Assembly: GCA_026169045.1 (NCBI GenBank)
Contig: JAPFDH010000014.1
Coordinates: 1 to 48,387 of the forward strand
From: Lachnospiraceae bacterium
Lineage (GTDB): Bacteria; Bacillota; Clostridia; Lachnospirales; Lachnospiraceae
Reading direction: 5' to 3'
DNA length: 48,387 nt
Shown here in pieces: positions 23,524 to 31,747 of the stretch. Position numbers and translations under genes: made by a program. Positions within the stretch are counted from its first letter, which is position 1. The number at the start of each line of letters is the position of its first letter. The notes below the pieces were generated by a model. The model saw only the letters and a program-made list of their open reading frames with translations, had not been told where the DNA came from and ran no database searches.

Positions 23524-24534
23524 ATGTCATTTAAGGAAATTTGGGATTTTATTCAAGAACAGATATTGGGAATGAAATGGCTGAATCAATGGATTGGAAA
23601 TCTACTGTCAGGAATGGGAATCGATTTAAACAGTCGTTGGGGAGGGGGTATTCAATTTTTTATTTATGATGTGATAAAAATAACTTTTTTATTATGTCTT
23701 CTTATTTTTTTTATATCATATATTCAAAGCTATTTTCCACCGGAGCGGACAAAAAGAATTTTGGGACGTTTTAAAGGATTAGGTGGAAATATAGCAGCAG
23801 CATTATTGGGAACGGTGACTCCGTTTTGCTCCTGTTCGTCGATTCCCTTATTTATTGGTTTTAGCAGTGCCGGACTGCCGGTAGGAGTTACGTTCTCTTT
23901 TCTGATTTCTTCTCCTATGGTAGATCTGGGCAGTCTGATTTTGCTGACGAGTATTTTTGGAATACGGGTTGCTTTGGTATATGTTGTTTTGGGACTAATT
24001 GTTGCTGTGATAGGAGGAATTATTATTGAAAAACTGCATATGGATCAATATGTGGAAGATTTCGTAAAGAACAGTAACTGTGCTGTGCTGGAGGCTCCTG
24101 TTTTAAAAAAAAGAGATCGTCTTATATTTGCAAAGGATCAGATGTCTGGTACACTGAAAAAAGTATTTCCATATATTATCCTTGGTGTGGGGATTGGCGC
24201 AGTTATTCATAATTGGATACCGGAAAGCTGGGTTGAACATGTGTTGGGAGGAAAAAATGCATTTGGAGTAATTTTTGCTACGTTAGTGGGAATTCCCATG
24301 TATGCAGATATTTTCGGAACGATTCCTGTTGCCGAGGCTCTTCTTTTTAAGGGTGCCCAACTGGGAACCATTCTTTCTTTTATGATGGCAGTTACAACGT
24401 TGAGCCTTCCTTCTATGATTATGCTGCGCAAGGCAGTAAAACCCAGATTATTGGCATTATTTATTTTGATTTGTACCATTGGAATTATTCTGGTAGGATA
24501 TATTTTCAATGTATTTCATAGGTTTTTGATATAA
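23524..24534 (+). CDS. Permease, ArsP-like (organoarsenical efflux)
   Basis: 336 residues with about eight to nine hydrophobic segments. The signature LLGTVTPFCSCSSIPLFIGF, with its cysteine pair CSC, and the second motif GVIFATLVGIPMYADIFGTIPVAE are those of the DUF318/ArsP permease family. ArsP members export trivalent methyl- or aromatic arsenicals. GGGAGGAAA precedes the ATG. The ArsR operator just upstream supports an arsenic role. No ArsB or Acr3 arsenite pump is present, so this is the only efflux protein seen here. Confidence 0.85.
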   Translation: MSFKEIWDFIQEQILGMKWLNQWIGNLLSGMGIDLNSRWGGGIQFFIYDVIKITFLLCLLIFFISYIQSYFPPERTKRILGRFKGLGGNIAAALLGTVTPFCSCSSIPLFIGFSSAGLPVGVTFSFLISSPMVDLGSLILLTSIFGIRVALVYVVLGLIVAVIGGIIIEKLHMDQYVEDFVKNSNCAVLEAPVLKKRDRLIFAKDQMSGTLKKVFPYIILGVGIGAVIHNWIPESWVEHVLGGKNAFGVIFATLVGIPMYADIFGTIPVAEALLFKGAQLGTILSFMMAVTTLSLPSMIMLRKAVKPRLLALFILICTIGIILVGYIFNVFHRFLI

Positions 24535-24549
24535 CTAAAGGAGGATGAA

Positions 24550-24906
24550 ATGATGAGATTTTTTGGGAAAAAAGACAAGAAAAATGTTTGTGAAAAGAAA
24601 GAGGATTTTTTAAAAGAAGTGCAAAAAGAAAAACAGATGGAAGCAGAAAATCAAATTAAAATTTTAGGTTCCGGGTGTGCAAAATGTCATCAATTGGAAA
24701 ATGACGTAAAGAGCGCGGTAAATGAGATGAAAATGCATTGCAGAATAGAACATGTTACAGATTTTGCACAAATTGCAGCTTATGGTGTTATGTCTACTCC
24801 AGCTCTAGTATTCAATGAAAAAGTAGTATCGTATGGTAAGGTATTATCGGTTGAAGAAGTCATGGCTATTTTAGAAAAAGAGATGGAAAGGCAGGATACA
24901 AAATGA
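24550..24906 (+). CDS. Thioredoxin-like small protein (redox-active disulfide family)
   Basis: 118 residues. An N-terminal charged extension of about 35 residues, then a short thioredoxin fold: IKILGSGCAKCHQL carries the active CxxC (C43, C46), and GVMSTPALVFNEKVV holds the cis-proline. It belongs to the family of small glutaredoxin/thioredoxin-like proteins (MTH895/TM0996 type). Start ATG at 24550, with an alternative ATG one codon later; GGAGG is at 24540-24544. It overlaps arsC by 4 nt (ATGA). It may reduce ArsC or pass electrons during arsenical handling. Confidence 0.85.
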   Translation: MMRFFGKKDKKNVCEKKEDFLKEVQKEKQMEAENQIKILGSGCAKCHQLENDVKSAVNEMKMHCRIEHVTDFAQIAAYGVMSTPALVFNEKVVSYGKVLSVEEVMAILEKEMERQDTK

Positions 24907-25337
24907 AAAAAAATTTGCCCAAGGTAGCATTTGTTTGTGTTCACAATTCCTGCCGCAGTCAGATCGCTGAGGCATTGGGAAAACATCTGGCATCGGAAGT
25001 ATTTGAAAGTTATTCCGCAGGTACAGAAATAAAATCGGAAATCAATAGAGATGCAGTTCGATTAATGAAGGAATTATATCAAATTGATATGGAAAAAACA
25101 CAGTATTCCAAATTACTTTCCAGTATTCCGAACGTGGATATTGTAATTACAATGGGATGTAATGTCCAATGCCCAAGTATTCCCTGTGAATATCGACAGG
25201 ATTGGGGATTGGAAGATCCTACAGGAAAAAAAGATTTGGAATTTAAAAAGGTGATACAGGAGATACATAGAAAGATTCTTGATTTGGCAAAATGGATAGA
25301 GAATGATCAACTGCAAAAAAATATGAAAAAAATTTAA
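24903..25337 (+). CDS. arsC: Arsenate reductase, low-molecular-weight phosphatase type
   Basis: 144 residues. The PTPase-like P-loop is CVHNSCRSQ, with C12 and R18 in CX5R spacing. The redox cysteines of the thioredoxin-coupled enzymes are represented by C86, C90 and C95 in MGCNVQCPSIPC. The DP motif is in WGLEDP. It reduces arsenate to arsenite by a cysteine relay. Translation is coupled to the thioredoxin-like gene through a 4-nt overlap. Together the operon would reduce arsenate, but the ArsP-like permease is not the usual arsenite exporter. Confidence 0.92.
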   Translation: MKKNLPKVAFVCVHNSCRSQIAEALGKHLASEVFESYSAGTEIKSEINRDAVRLMKELYQIDMEKTQYSKLLSSIPNVDIVITMGCNVQCPSIPCEYRQDWGLEDPTGKKDLEFKKVIQEIHRKILDLAKWIENDQLQKNMKKI

Positions 25338-25415
25338 AAAAAATTTCAGTTGTGGTTTCCAGACTTTACATTTACAATAGAAAGCACAGAGTTAATAAAG
25401 TTTGGAGGAATGAAA

Positions 25416-27974
25416 TTGAAAAAGACAATCAAGAGGATTCTGCTTCTGGTAAGCGTATTTTTGGTTGTGGTAGTAGCTACTGTAGCGGTGACTATTTACC
25501 AAACACGGGGAAAAGAATCACAGGATATTTTGCAGGCAGCGTCCTATCCAATTATCCGTCTCATATATGAAGAAAATCTTTATCACGAACTTCATGGTTA
25601 TACAGAAAAAATGGAACCGGTCAGTGTCAGAGACAGCATCACTCCTCTGAATGAAGAGCGTGCTTTGACAATGGAAGTAGAAACATATGGACAGCAGATT
25701 CGCTCGGTTTCTTATCAGGTACGTAGTTTGGATGGCAGTCATTTGATAGAAGATACGCAGGTTACCAGTTTTCAGCAAACAGAAGATAAAATGACGGCAA
25801 AACTGCAGATTTCTAATTTAATTGAAGAGAATACAGAATATGTTCTTACAGTGGAAATCAATACAAATGATCAGCCTATTTATTATTATGGAAGGATTAT
25901 TTATGGTACCTCCATGTATACGCAAGAGCTTTTAGAGTTTGTTAGATCATTTTCCGATGCAACGTTTGACTCTAAAATGGCGGCTGATTTTGGGATAGCC
26001 AGTTATCTGCAGACGGATTCCAGTATATCGGCATCTGATTTCAGTTATACCAATATACATTCTACAAAAGCAATGGTTACCTGGGGAGATTGGAAACCAC
26101 AGCGGGTGGGAGATGTTAAAACCAAGATTACAGAATTGAGTGATACGCAAATGTCGGTTCTTTTATCTTATGAAGTACAATCGACGGAAGATTTGGATTT
26201 ATATGAGGTGGAAGAATTCTTTTGTGTACGTTACCGAAATGAACGGGTGTATCTTTTAGATTATGAAAGAACAGTGGAGAAAGAACTATCATTAAGCCAA
26301 TCGATTCAGGAAAATGGAAGTGTTCTTTTGGGAATTACAGGAAAGGAATGTCAGGTAGAAGAGGCAAAGGCGGAAAAGGATCAATCGGTTAAACAGATCG
26401 CTTTTGCATATGATGGCCAGTTATGGAGCTATCAAAAGGATAAAAACCAGTTAAAGCAACTCTTTTCTCTTGAAGAAAGCGGATCGGAAGATGTGCGTGA
26501 TCAAAATAAGGAATATGAAATTCAGATTGTACATGCCGCAGAAAACGGAGATGTGGATTTCATGGTATATGGTTATATGAATCGTGGTGACCATGAGGGA
26601 AAAGTAGGCATAAGTTTTTACCGTTATACGGAACTTGATGGAATGCTGGAGGAGAAATTCTTTATTCCGGTTACGGTTTCCAGTCAGATGTTATGTTCCG
26701 ATCTTGGTGAATTAACATATGTAAACCAAACGGATATGTGTTATTTTTTGTATGGAAACAGTATATATTCGGTAGATCTTGTGAGTGGCGAATGTGTGGA
26801 AGTTACAAATCGTGCACAAATGGGCAATTATGCTATAAATGACAAGGGAAATTTGGTAGCATGGCAAGACGGGGACGATACTGACTTTCCTGATGCAATA
26901 CAGGTATTAAATATGGATAGTGGAGAAATCACATCAATTACAGCAGCTGAAGGCGAATATGTAAAACTCAACGATTTTATTGAAAATGATTTGGTGTACG
27001 GAATCGGAAAAAAGACAGATGCAGTTACAGAATTTGGTATGGTTACCCAATATCCTATGTACGCCCTGGAAATTGTAGATGCTGAAAATCAGATGGCATT
27101 GGAAACACGCTATGAAGTGGCTGGTGTGTATATTACAGAGGCATTGGTATCAGAAAAACAGGTTTCGATGAAGCGTGCTTTGAAAGCAGAGGATGGCACG
27201 TATCAGGAAACAAATGATGATATGCTTTTGTTAAATTATAAAGATGGGGAAGAAGAAACCGAGTTTGTAACAGCAAAAACGTCGGATACAAAAAAGAGAG
27301 AGTATTATTTGAATCTGGCAATTGAAGATACGGCCAATATTTCCGTGCAGGAGCAGATACCTTCCATTAAAAAGAAAGGTGATTTTTATCAGGTGGATTT
27401 GCCGGATCATGAAAATGAAAAGAACGGCTATTATGTGTATGCAAAGGGCGGCTTGATGTCAAAAGAAGGAAGTCTGAGCCAGGCGATTACAAAGGCTTAT
27501 GATAATATGGGTGTAGTAGTCGATGCAGACCAGACATACATTTGGACCAGGGGAACCAGAGATGTGTATAAAACATTGGCTCCCGGATTAAAAGAGGCGG
27601 AATCCAATGAAACTTCGTTGGCAGCAGCCCTTTCCATGGTGATTGAATATGAAGGCGGTGGACAGGTGGATACAGAAAGTGCATTGGGAAATCAGAAGTC
27701 GGTGCTTCAAATTCTGGCAGAGGCATTACCGGAAAAAAAGGTTTTGAATCTTGAGGGATGTTCGGTGCCACATCTGTTGTATTATATTAACGAAAATCAT
27801 CCTGTAGTGGCCTTGACAGGAGAAGGATCGGCGAAAGTGATTTTAGGATATGATTCTTCTACGATCACTGTCTATGATCCATTTGGTAATCAAACATATA
27901 AAATGTCTCAGGACGAGGCTACACAATCATTTGCTTCTTTCGGAAATCGATTTTTTAGCTGTGTTACGCCTTAA
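25416..27974 (+). CDS. Large membrane-anchored protein with a degenerate C39-peptidase-like C-terminus
   Basis: 852 residues. A single hydrophobic segment near residues 8-28 (ILLLVSVFLVVVVATVAVTIY) anchors the protein, with the rest outside. The long middle has beta-rich, propeller-like repeats without a recognised family. The last 130 residues look like a C39/papain-like peptidase domain (NETSLAAALSMVIEYEGGG, YYINENHPVVAL, AKVILGYDSSTITVYDPFG). However, the catalytic cysteine position reads T/S and the usual histidine before the GYD strand reads K, so it is probably inactive. The TTG start at 25416 fits GGAGG at 25404-25408; the ATG at 25410 is too close to it. Function unknown. Confidence 0.72.
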   Translation: MKKTIKRILLLVSVFLVVVVATVAVTIYQTRGKESQDILQAASYPIIRLIYEENLYHELHGYTEKMEPVSVRDSITPLNEERALTMEVETYGQQIRSVSYQVRSLDGSHLIEDTQVTSFQQTEDKMTAKLQISNLIEENTEYVLTVEINTNDQPIYYYGRIIYGTSMYTQELLEFVRSFSDATFDSKMAADFGIASYLQTDSSISASDFSYTNIHSTKAMVTWGDWKPQRVGDVKTKITELSDTQMSVLLSYEVQSTEDLDLYEVEEFFCVRYRNERVYLLDYERTVEKELSLSQSIQENGSVLLGITGKECQVEEAKAEKDQSVKQIAFAYDGQLWSYQKDKNQLKQLFSLEESGSEDVRDQNKEYEIQIVHAAENGDVDFMVYGYMNRGDHEGKVGISFYRYTELDGMLEEKFFIPVTVSSQMLCSDLGELTYVNQTDMCYFLYGNSIYSVDLVSGECVEVTNRAQMGNYAINDKGNLVAWQDGDDTDFPDAIQVLNMDSGEITSITAAEGEYVKLNDFIENDLVYGIGKKTDAVTEFGMVTQYPMYALEIVDAENQMALETRYEVAGVYITEALVSEKQVSMKRALKAEDGTYQETNDDMLLLNYKDGEEETEFVTAKTSDTKKREYYLNLAIEDTANISVQEQIPSIKKKGDFYQVDLPDHENEKNGYYVYAKGGLMSKEGSLSQAITKAYDNMGVVVDADQTYIWTRGTRDVYKTLAPGLKEAESNETSLAAALSMVIEYEGGGQVDTESALGNQKSVLQILAEALPEKKVLNLEGCSVPHLLYYINENHPVVALTGEGSAKVILGYDSSTITVYDPFGNQTYKMSQDEATQSFASFGNRFFSCVTP

Positions 27975-28721
27975 TGGACGAATATAGATGATGCTGCTGG
28001 TAAGCGGTGTTCCATATTTTGTGATATAGTTTCGCAGTTCACGATAAGAAATATAATATTGCTTGCCCCAGGAGGAAATAGAAAGCATGGGGCAGGAAGG
28101 TGATATGTATAGGAGTCCGGTTATGGTGACATAATGGGCGTGTACCTGATGATTGGCGCTGGGAAGGAAAGAAATATTCTTTTCCGGCGTCTTTTGATGA
28201 GAAGAAGTATAAAACGTAATACCATGTTTTCCTCTGAAGTTGGGGAAATTAGGACCAATGGCTAAGATAATCGGAATATCCTGAGATAAAGAGGTTTGTA
28301 TGGCAGAAAGCATTCTTTTTTGTGTGTTGAAAAGCATATAATGGGCACGGTAGGGAAGGCGGCGTCTTAGAAAAAAATGATTCAAAGACATGGAAAGGGA
28401 AAATCCGGTGCAGCCGCAAAAAGGAAGGGTAAATGTGTAACGGCGATTCATCATCCGGGCATAGTTCAGGTATGTTTGTTTGGAAATAGGATGGTTTGAA
28501 GATTCAGCCTCACTTGTTTCCGGTGTCGAGAGATGAAGTTTTCGTGTCAAATAAAGGCAGATATCGGAAAGTGCAATATTGCCGCATCCAAACCGTGACA
28601 GTCTTGCGTCGGTACCAAAGAGACTGGTTCTTGAAAACCATTGCTGACTGCCTCCATAAGAGAATGAATCCTGATCAGGAATGGAGATATAGGGGGTGTT
28701 TGTTAAAAAAATAGAATTCAT
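27927..28721 (-). CDS. C39-peptidase-like (papain-fold) protein
   Basis: 264 residues. SRFGCGNIALSD supplies a candidate catalytic cysteine, HAHYVTITGLL the histidine, and SSWGKQYYISYRELRNYI the third conserved strand, in the order expected for the C39-like family. It lacks an obvious signal peptide. It starts at 28721, with GAAAGGA upstream on the minus strand. Its last 48 bases overlap the end of the 852-residue protein gene on the other strand. The substrate is unknown; it may be an orphan protease of the bacteriocin-processing fold. Confidence 0.65.
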   Translation of the reverse strand: MNSIFLTNTPYISIPDQDSFSYGGSQQWFSRTSLFGTDARLSRFGCGNIALSDICLYLTRKLHLSTPETSEAESSNHPISKQTYLNYARMMNRRYTFTLPFCGCTGFSLSMSLNHFFLRRRLPYRAHYMLFNTQKRMLSAIQTSLSQDIPIILAIGPNFPNFRGKHGITFYTSSHQKTPEKNISFLPSANHQVHAHYVTITGLLYISPSCPMLSISSWGKQYYISYRELRNYITKYGTPLTSSIIYIRPLRRNTAKKSISERSK

Positions 28722-28793
28722 AATGCGTCCTTTCTGATATGATGAGGAGTTAATTTTACCGCTAGTATATCATAAAAAAGAAGCAGTGTCTGC

Positions 28794-28822
28794 TTGCTGG
28801 GAAAATTCATTTGTTATATAAT
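28794..28822 (+). promoter_or_regulatory. Promoter of the DegV gene
   Basis: TTGCTG (28794-28799), 17-nt spacer, TATAAT (28817-28822). It lies 44 nt before the ATG. Confidence 0.6.
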
Positions 28823-28865
28823 TAAAAAAATAGAATGTGCAGGAGCACGGAAAGGATAATTTTTC

Positions 28866-29738
28866 ATGAGAGATTATGTGATTATTACGGATACCAATTC
28901 TGACCTTCCAAAACAATATGTAAAGGAACATAACCTTTTATTGATTCCTCAGTACACAACATTAGATGGTGTAACATATGAAGGGGCAGAGGGGATTGAA
29001 CCATCAGAATTTTACCGCAAGATGAGAGAGGGAAGTGTTCCTCAGTCTCAGGCCATTAATCCGGCTGTAGTAGAAGAGACATTCCGAAGTATTCTTTCAC
29101 AAGGAAATGACATTTTATATATTAGTTTTTCATCTACATTGAGCAGTAGTTATGAAGTGGCTGTTATGGTGGCAAAACAGTTAGAAGAGGAATTTCCAGA
29201 GTCACAGATAAGAGTGATTGATTCCATGAATGTATCATTGTCGGAAGGCTTATTGGTACATAAGGCATGGAAAAAAAAGCAAGAAGGTGCATCACTGGAT
29301 GAAAATGTGCAGTGGTTGGAAGAAAATAAGATGCATGTATGTGTAAAGTTTACGGTGGATGATCTGCATCATTTGCAAAGAGGCGGAAGAGTATCGAAAA
29401 CGACTGCGGTAGTAGGCAGTATTCTGAATATAAAGCCGATGATGATTTTGGATAATAATGGACAATTGAAACCGGTGGGAACCGTGCGTACCAGAAAAAA
29501 AGCGTTAATGGCTCTGGTGGATTACATGGGAGAAAAAATTTCCGGATGGGAAGAGGAAAATGAAATAGTGGGTATTGTTCATGGAGATTGCCTGGATGAT
29601 GCCAGATTTGTGGCAGAACAGGTGAAAGAAAAGTATCACATTCCGGAAGTGATGATTAATGATATTAATCCAAGTATTGGTGTTCATGCAGGACCGGGGG
29701 CTCTTGGGTTATTGTTTTTTGGAAGTGGAAGAGAATAG
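28866..29738 (+). CDS. DegV family fatty-acid-binding protein
   Basis: 290 residues, the usual length. The N-terminal VIITDTNSDLP and SQAINPAVVEETF, the ISFSSTLSSSYEVA segment, and FTVDDLHHLQRGGRVSKTTAVVGSILNIKPMM are family hallmarks; HAGPGALGLLFFG closes the C-terminal domain. DegV proteins bind fatty acids in a deep pocket and hand them to the fatty acid kinase FakA. FakA is not in the window. It is monocistronic, with its own promoter and terminator. Confidence 0.93.
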   Translation: MRDYVIITDTNSDLPKQYVKEHNLLLIPQYTTLDGVTYEGAEGIEPSEFYRKMREGSVPQSQAINPAVVEETFRSILSQGNDILYISFSSTLSSSYEVAVMVAKQLEEEFPESQIRVIDSMNVSLSEGLLVHKAWKKKQEGASLDENVQWLEENKMHVCVKFTVDDLHHLQRGGRVSKTTAVVGSILNIKPMMILDNNGQLKPVGTVRTRKKALMALVDYMGEKISGWEEENEIVGIVHGDCLDDARFVAEQVKEKYHIPEVMINDINPSIGVHAGPGALGLLFFGSGRE

Positions 29739-29763
29739 TGCCAGGCATCTGAATGAAGATAGA

Positions 29764-29812
29764 GTGCTGTTATATGGATATAGTATTATATATCTGTATG
29801 GCAGCCTTTTTT
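29764..29812 (+). terminator. Terminator of the DegV gene
   Basis: A long imperfect stem (GCTG near 29766 with CAGC near 29802, several G-U pairs) followed by TTTTTT at 29807-29812. Confidence 0.75.
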
Positions 29813-29861
29813 ATAAATAACGTTGAAATATTCCATGTGAAAATCTTAAGAAAAATGACCA

Positions 29862-29890
29862 TTGACCGAATGTAAGACAGCCTGTACAAT
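29862..29890 (+). promoter_or_regulatory. Promoter of the two-component/ABC operon
   Basis: TTGACC (29862-29867), 17-nt spacer, TACAAT (29885-29890), 24 nt before the ATG of the response regulator. Confidence 0.65.
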
Positions 29891-29913
29891 CAGGAGTAAA
29901 GGAGGAGTTTGAT

Positions 29914-30615
29914 ATGTCAGATATAAATATTTTGGTAGTGGATGATGATAAAGAAATTGCAGAATTGATTGAAATATATTTAGTTAGTGACGGATATAAA
30001 GTGTGGAAAGCGTACAATGCTAAGGAAGGATTGGAGATTTTAGATAATCAGAATATTGCATTGGTTCTTTTGGATATCATGATGCCCGGAATGGACGGAT
30101 TGGAAATGTGTAAGAAAATCAGAACTTGCAATAATATTCCTATTATTATTTTAAGTGCCCGTTCCAATGATTTGGATAAAATTCTGGGATTGGGAAGCGG
30201 TGCGGATGATTATGTGACAAAACCGTTCAATCCTTTGGAACTGACAGCAAGAGTGAAAGCACAGCTTAGAAGATTTACACAGCTTAATCCAGGGGGAAGT
30301 ACAGCAGAACAGCAAAATGAAATTATTCTTCGGGGTCTTGTTATCAATAAAGATAATCATAAAGTATCTGTGTACGGAGAAGAGGTAAAACTGACACCAA
30401 TCGAATTTGAGATTTTGTATCTACTAGCGTCGAATCCCGGGAAAGTATTTAGTACCGATGAAATATTTGAACAGGTGTGGAACGAAAAAGTATATGAAGC
30501 CAATAATACGGTTATGGTACATATTCGAAGGTTAAGGGGAAAAATGAAAGAAGACCAGCGACCGCAAAAGATTATAACAACAGTTTGGGGAGTGGGATAT
30601 AAGATTGAGAGATAA
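29914..30615 (+). CDS. Response regulator, OmpR/VanR family
   Basis: 233 residues. Receiver domain with the acidic pair in VVDDDKEIAE, the phosphoacceptor D54 in LVLLDIMMPGMDG, and K in VTKPFNPLEL. The C-terminal winged helix is of the OmpR type (VKLTPIEFEILYLLASNPGKVFSTDEIFEQVW, then VMVHIRRLRGKM). AAAGGAGG precedes the ATG. Its 3' end overlaps the kinase gene by 11 nt. The sequence is of the VanR-like branch common in Clostridia, but no vancomycin-resistance genes follow. It probably controls its own operon, including the ABC transporter. Confidence 0.93.
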   Translation: MSDINILVVDDDKEIAELIEIYLVSDGYKVWKAYNAKEGLEILDNQNIALVLLDIMMPGMDGLEMCKKIRTCNNIPIIILSARSNDLDKILGLGSGADDYVTKPFNPLELTARVKAQLRRFTQLNPGGSTAEQQNEIILRGLVINKDNHKVSVYGEEVKLTPIEFEILYLLASNPGKVFSTDEIFEQVWNEKVYEANNTVMVHIRRLRGKMKEDQRPQKIITTVWGVGYKIER

Positions 30616-31747
30616 AATTCGAAATAGTTACCGTGGGCATGTTATTTTTAACGGATTGGTCAGTGGAGTGGTCACATGTCTGCTGGAATTCATTATTCTT
30701 ATTAATGTGATGGTTATTGATCGATTGGCCGGAACGGAAAAACCCATAGAGCGAGTCGTTCGGGAAAAAAGTATGGGAGAAATGATTTTTCCCATATTGA
30801 TTTATGTGATGGTTGGAATATTTATCTATACGATTTGCTTTTATATTATGCAGAGACGATATACCCGGTATGTACAAGAAATTGCTGCTGCGATGCAAAA
30901 TATTTCCGATGGCAATTTAAATATTCATGTGGAAGTGCGTGGTGATGATGAATTGGCAGATATGGCATTGCAGTTAAATAGTATGGTGGAAGAAATAAAA
31001 AATTTAATGGCTCAGGAGAGAGAAGCAGAGAAAACAAAAAATGACCTGATTACAAATGTAGCCCATGATTTACGAACACCGTTAACTTCCATTATCGGGT
31101 ATTTGGAGTTGTTATCTGCCAATCAGACATTAAGTGATGAAAAAAAGCAACAATATGTGGAAGTAGCGCTGAAAAAATCACAACATCTTCAAAAGCTGAT
31201 AGAAGATTTGTTTGGATTTACAAAAATGAGTTATGGCAAGGTGGTCGTACAGATGGGAGAACTGGATATCGTGAAGTTAATGGAACAGCTTCTTGATGAA
31301 TTTTATCCGGTGTTTTCCGCACAAAATCTGGAATGTAAATATCATACAAACATTTCTTCTTTAAAAATACGGGCAGATGGAACGCTTCTGGCAAGGTTGT
31401 TTGACAATTTAATTAATAATGCAGTGAAATATGGAAAAGACGGTAAATTGATTAAAGTAGATCTGGAAGGGATAGATGATGGTATAATTATTAAAATCAC
31501 AAACTTCGGAAAAATAATACCACAAGCTGAACTGGGGATGATCTTTGATAAATTTTACCGGGTAGAACAGTCTCGTTCTTTGGATACTGGAGGAGCAGGG
31601 TTGGGCCTGGCTATAGCAAAGAGTATTACACAACTCCATGGAGGAAAAATTCAGGCAGAGAGTAGTTTAAAGGGAACCGTGTTCCAAGTATGGCTGCCGA
31701 TATCAGGGGAGAATAAAGAGATATATGAAATTAAGAGCGAAAAATAG
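30605..31747 (+). CDS. Sensor histidine kinase, VanS-like
   Basis: 380 residues. Two membrane helices (about 14-39 and 59-82) with only a short outside loop, then a HAMP-like linker (AAMQNISDGNLNIHVE). The H-box NVAHDLRTPLTSIIGYLELL contains H154; N-box NLINNAVKYG and G-box DTGGAGLGLAIAKS complete the kinase domain. The short extracellular loop suggests sensing within or at the membrane, as in kinases linked to peptide-responsive ABC transporters. It starts with TTG at 30605, within the end of the response regulator gene. The next gene starts 23 nt before its stop. Confidence 0.92.
   Translation: MRDKIRNSYRGHVIFNGLVSGVVTCLLEFIILINVMVIDRLAGTEKPIERVVREKSMGEMIFPILIYVMVGIFIYTICFYIMQRRYTRYVQEIAAAMQNISDGNLNIHVEVRGDDELADMALQLNSMVEEIKNLMAQEREAEKTKNDLITNVAHDLRTPLTSIIGYLELLSANQTLSDEKKQQYVEVALKKSQHLQKLIEDLFGFTKMSYGKVVVQMGELDIVKLMEQLLDEFYPVFSAQNLECKYHTNISSLKIRADGTLLARLFDNLINNAVKYGKDGKLIKVDLEGIDDGIIIKITNFGKIIPQAELGMIFDKFYRVEQSRSLDTGGAGLGLAIAKSITQLHGGKIQAESSLKGTVFQVWLPISGENKEIYEIKSEK

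Noticed and set aside
29914-31747. Vancomycin resistance regulators
   Set aside because: The pair resembles VanR/VanS in sequence type, but no vanH, vanA, vanX or vanT-like genes follow; an ABC transporter does.
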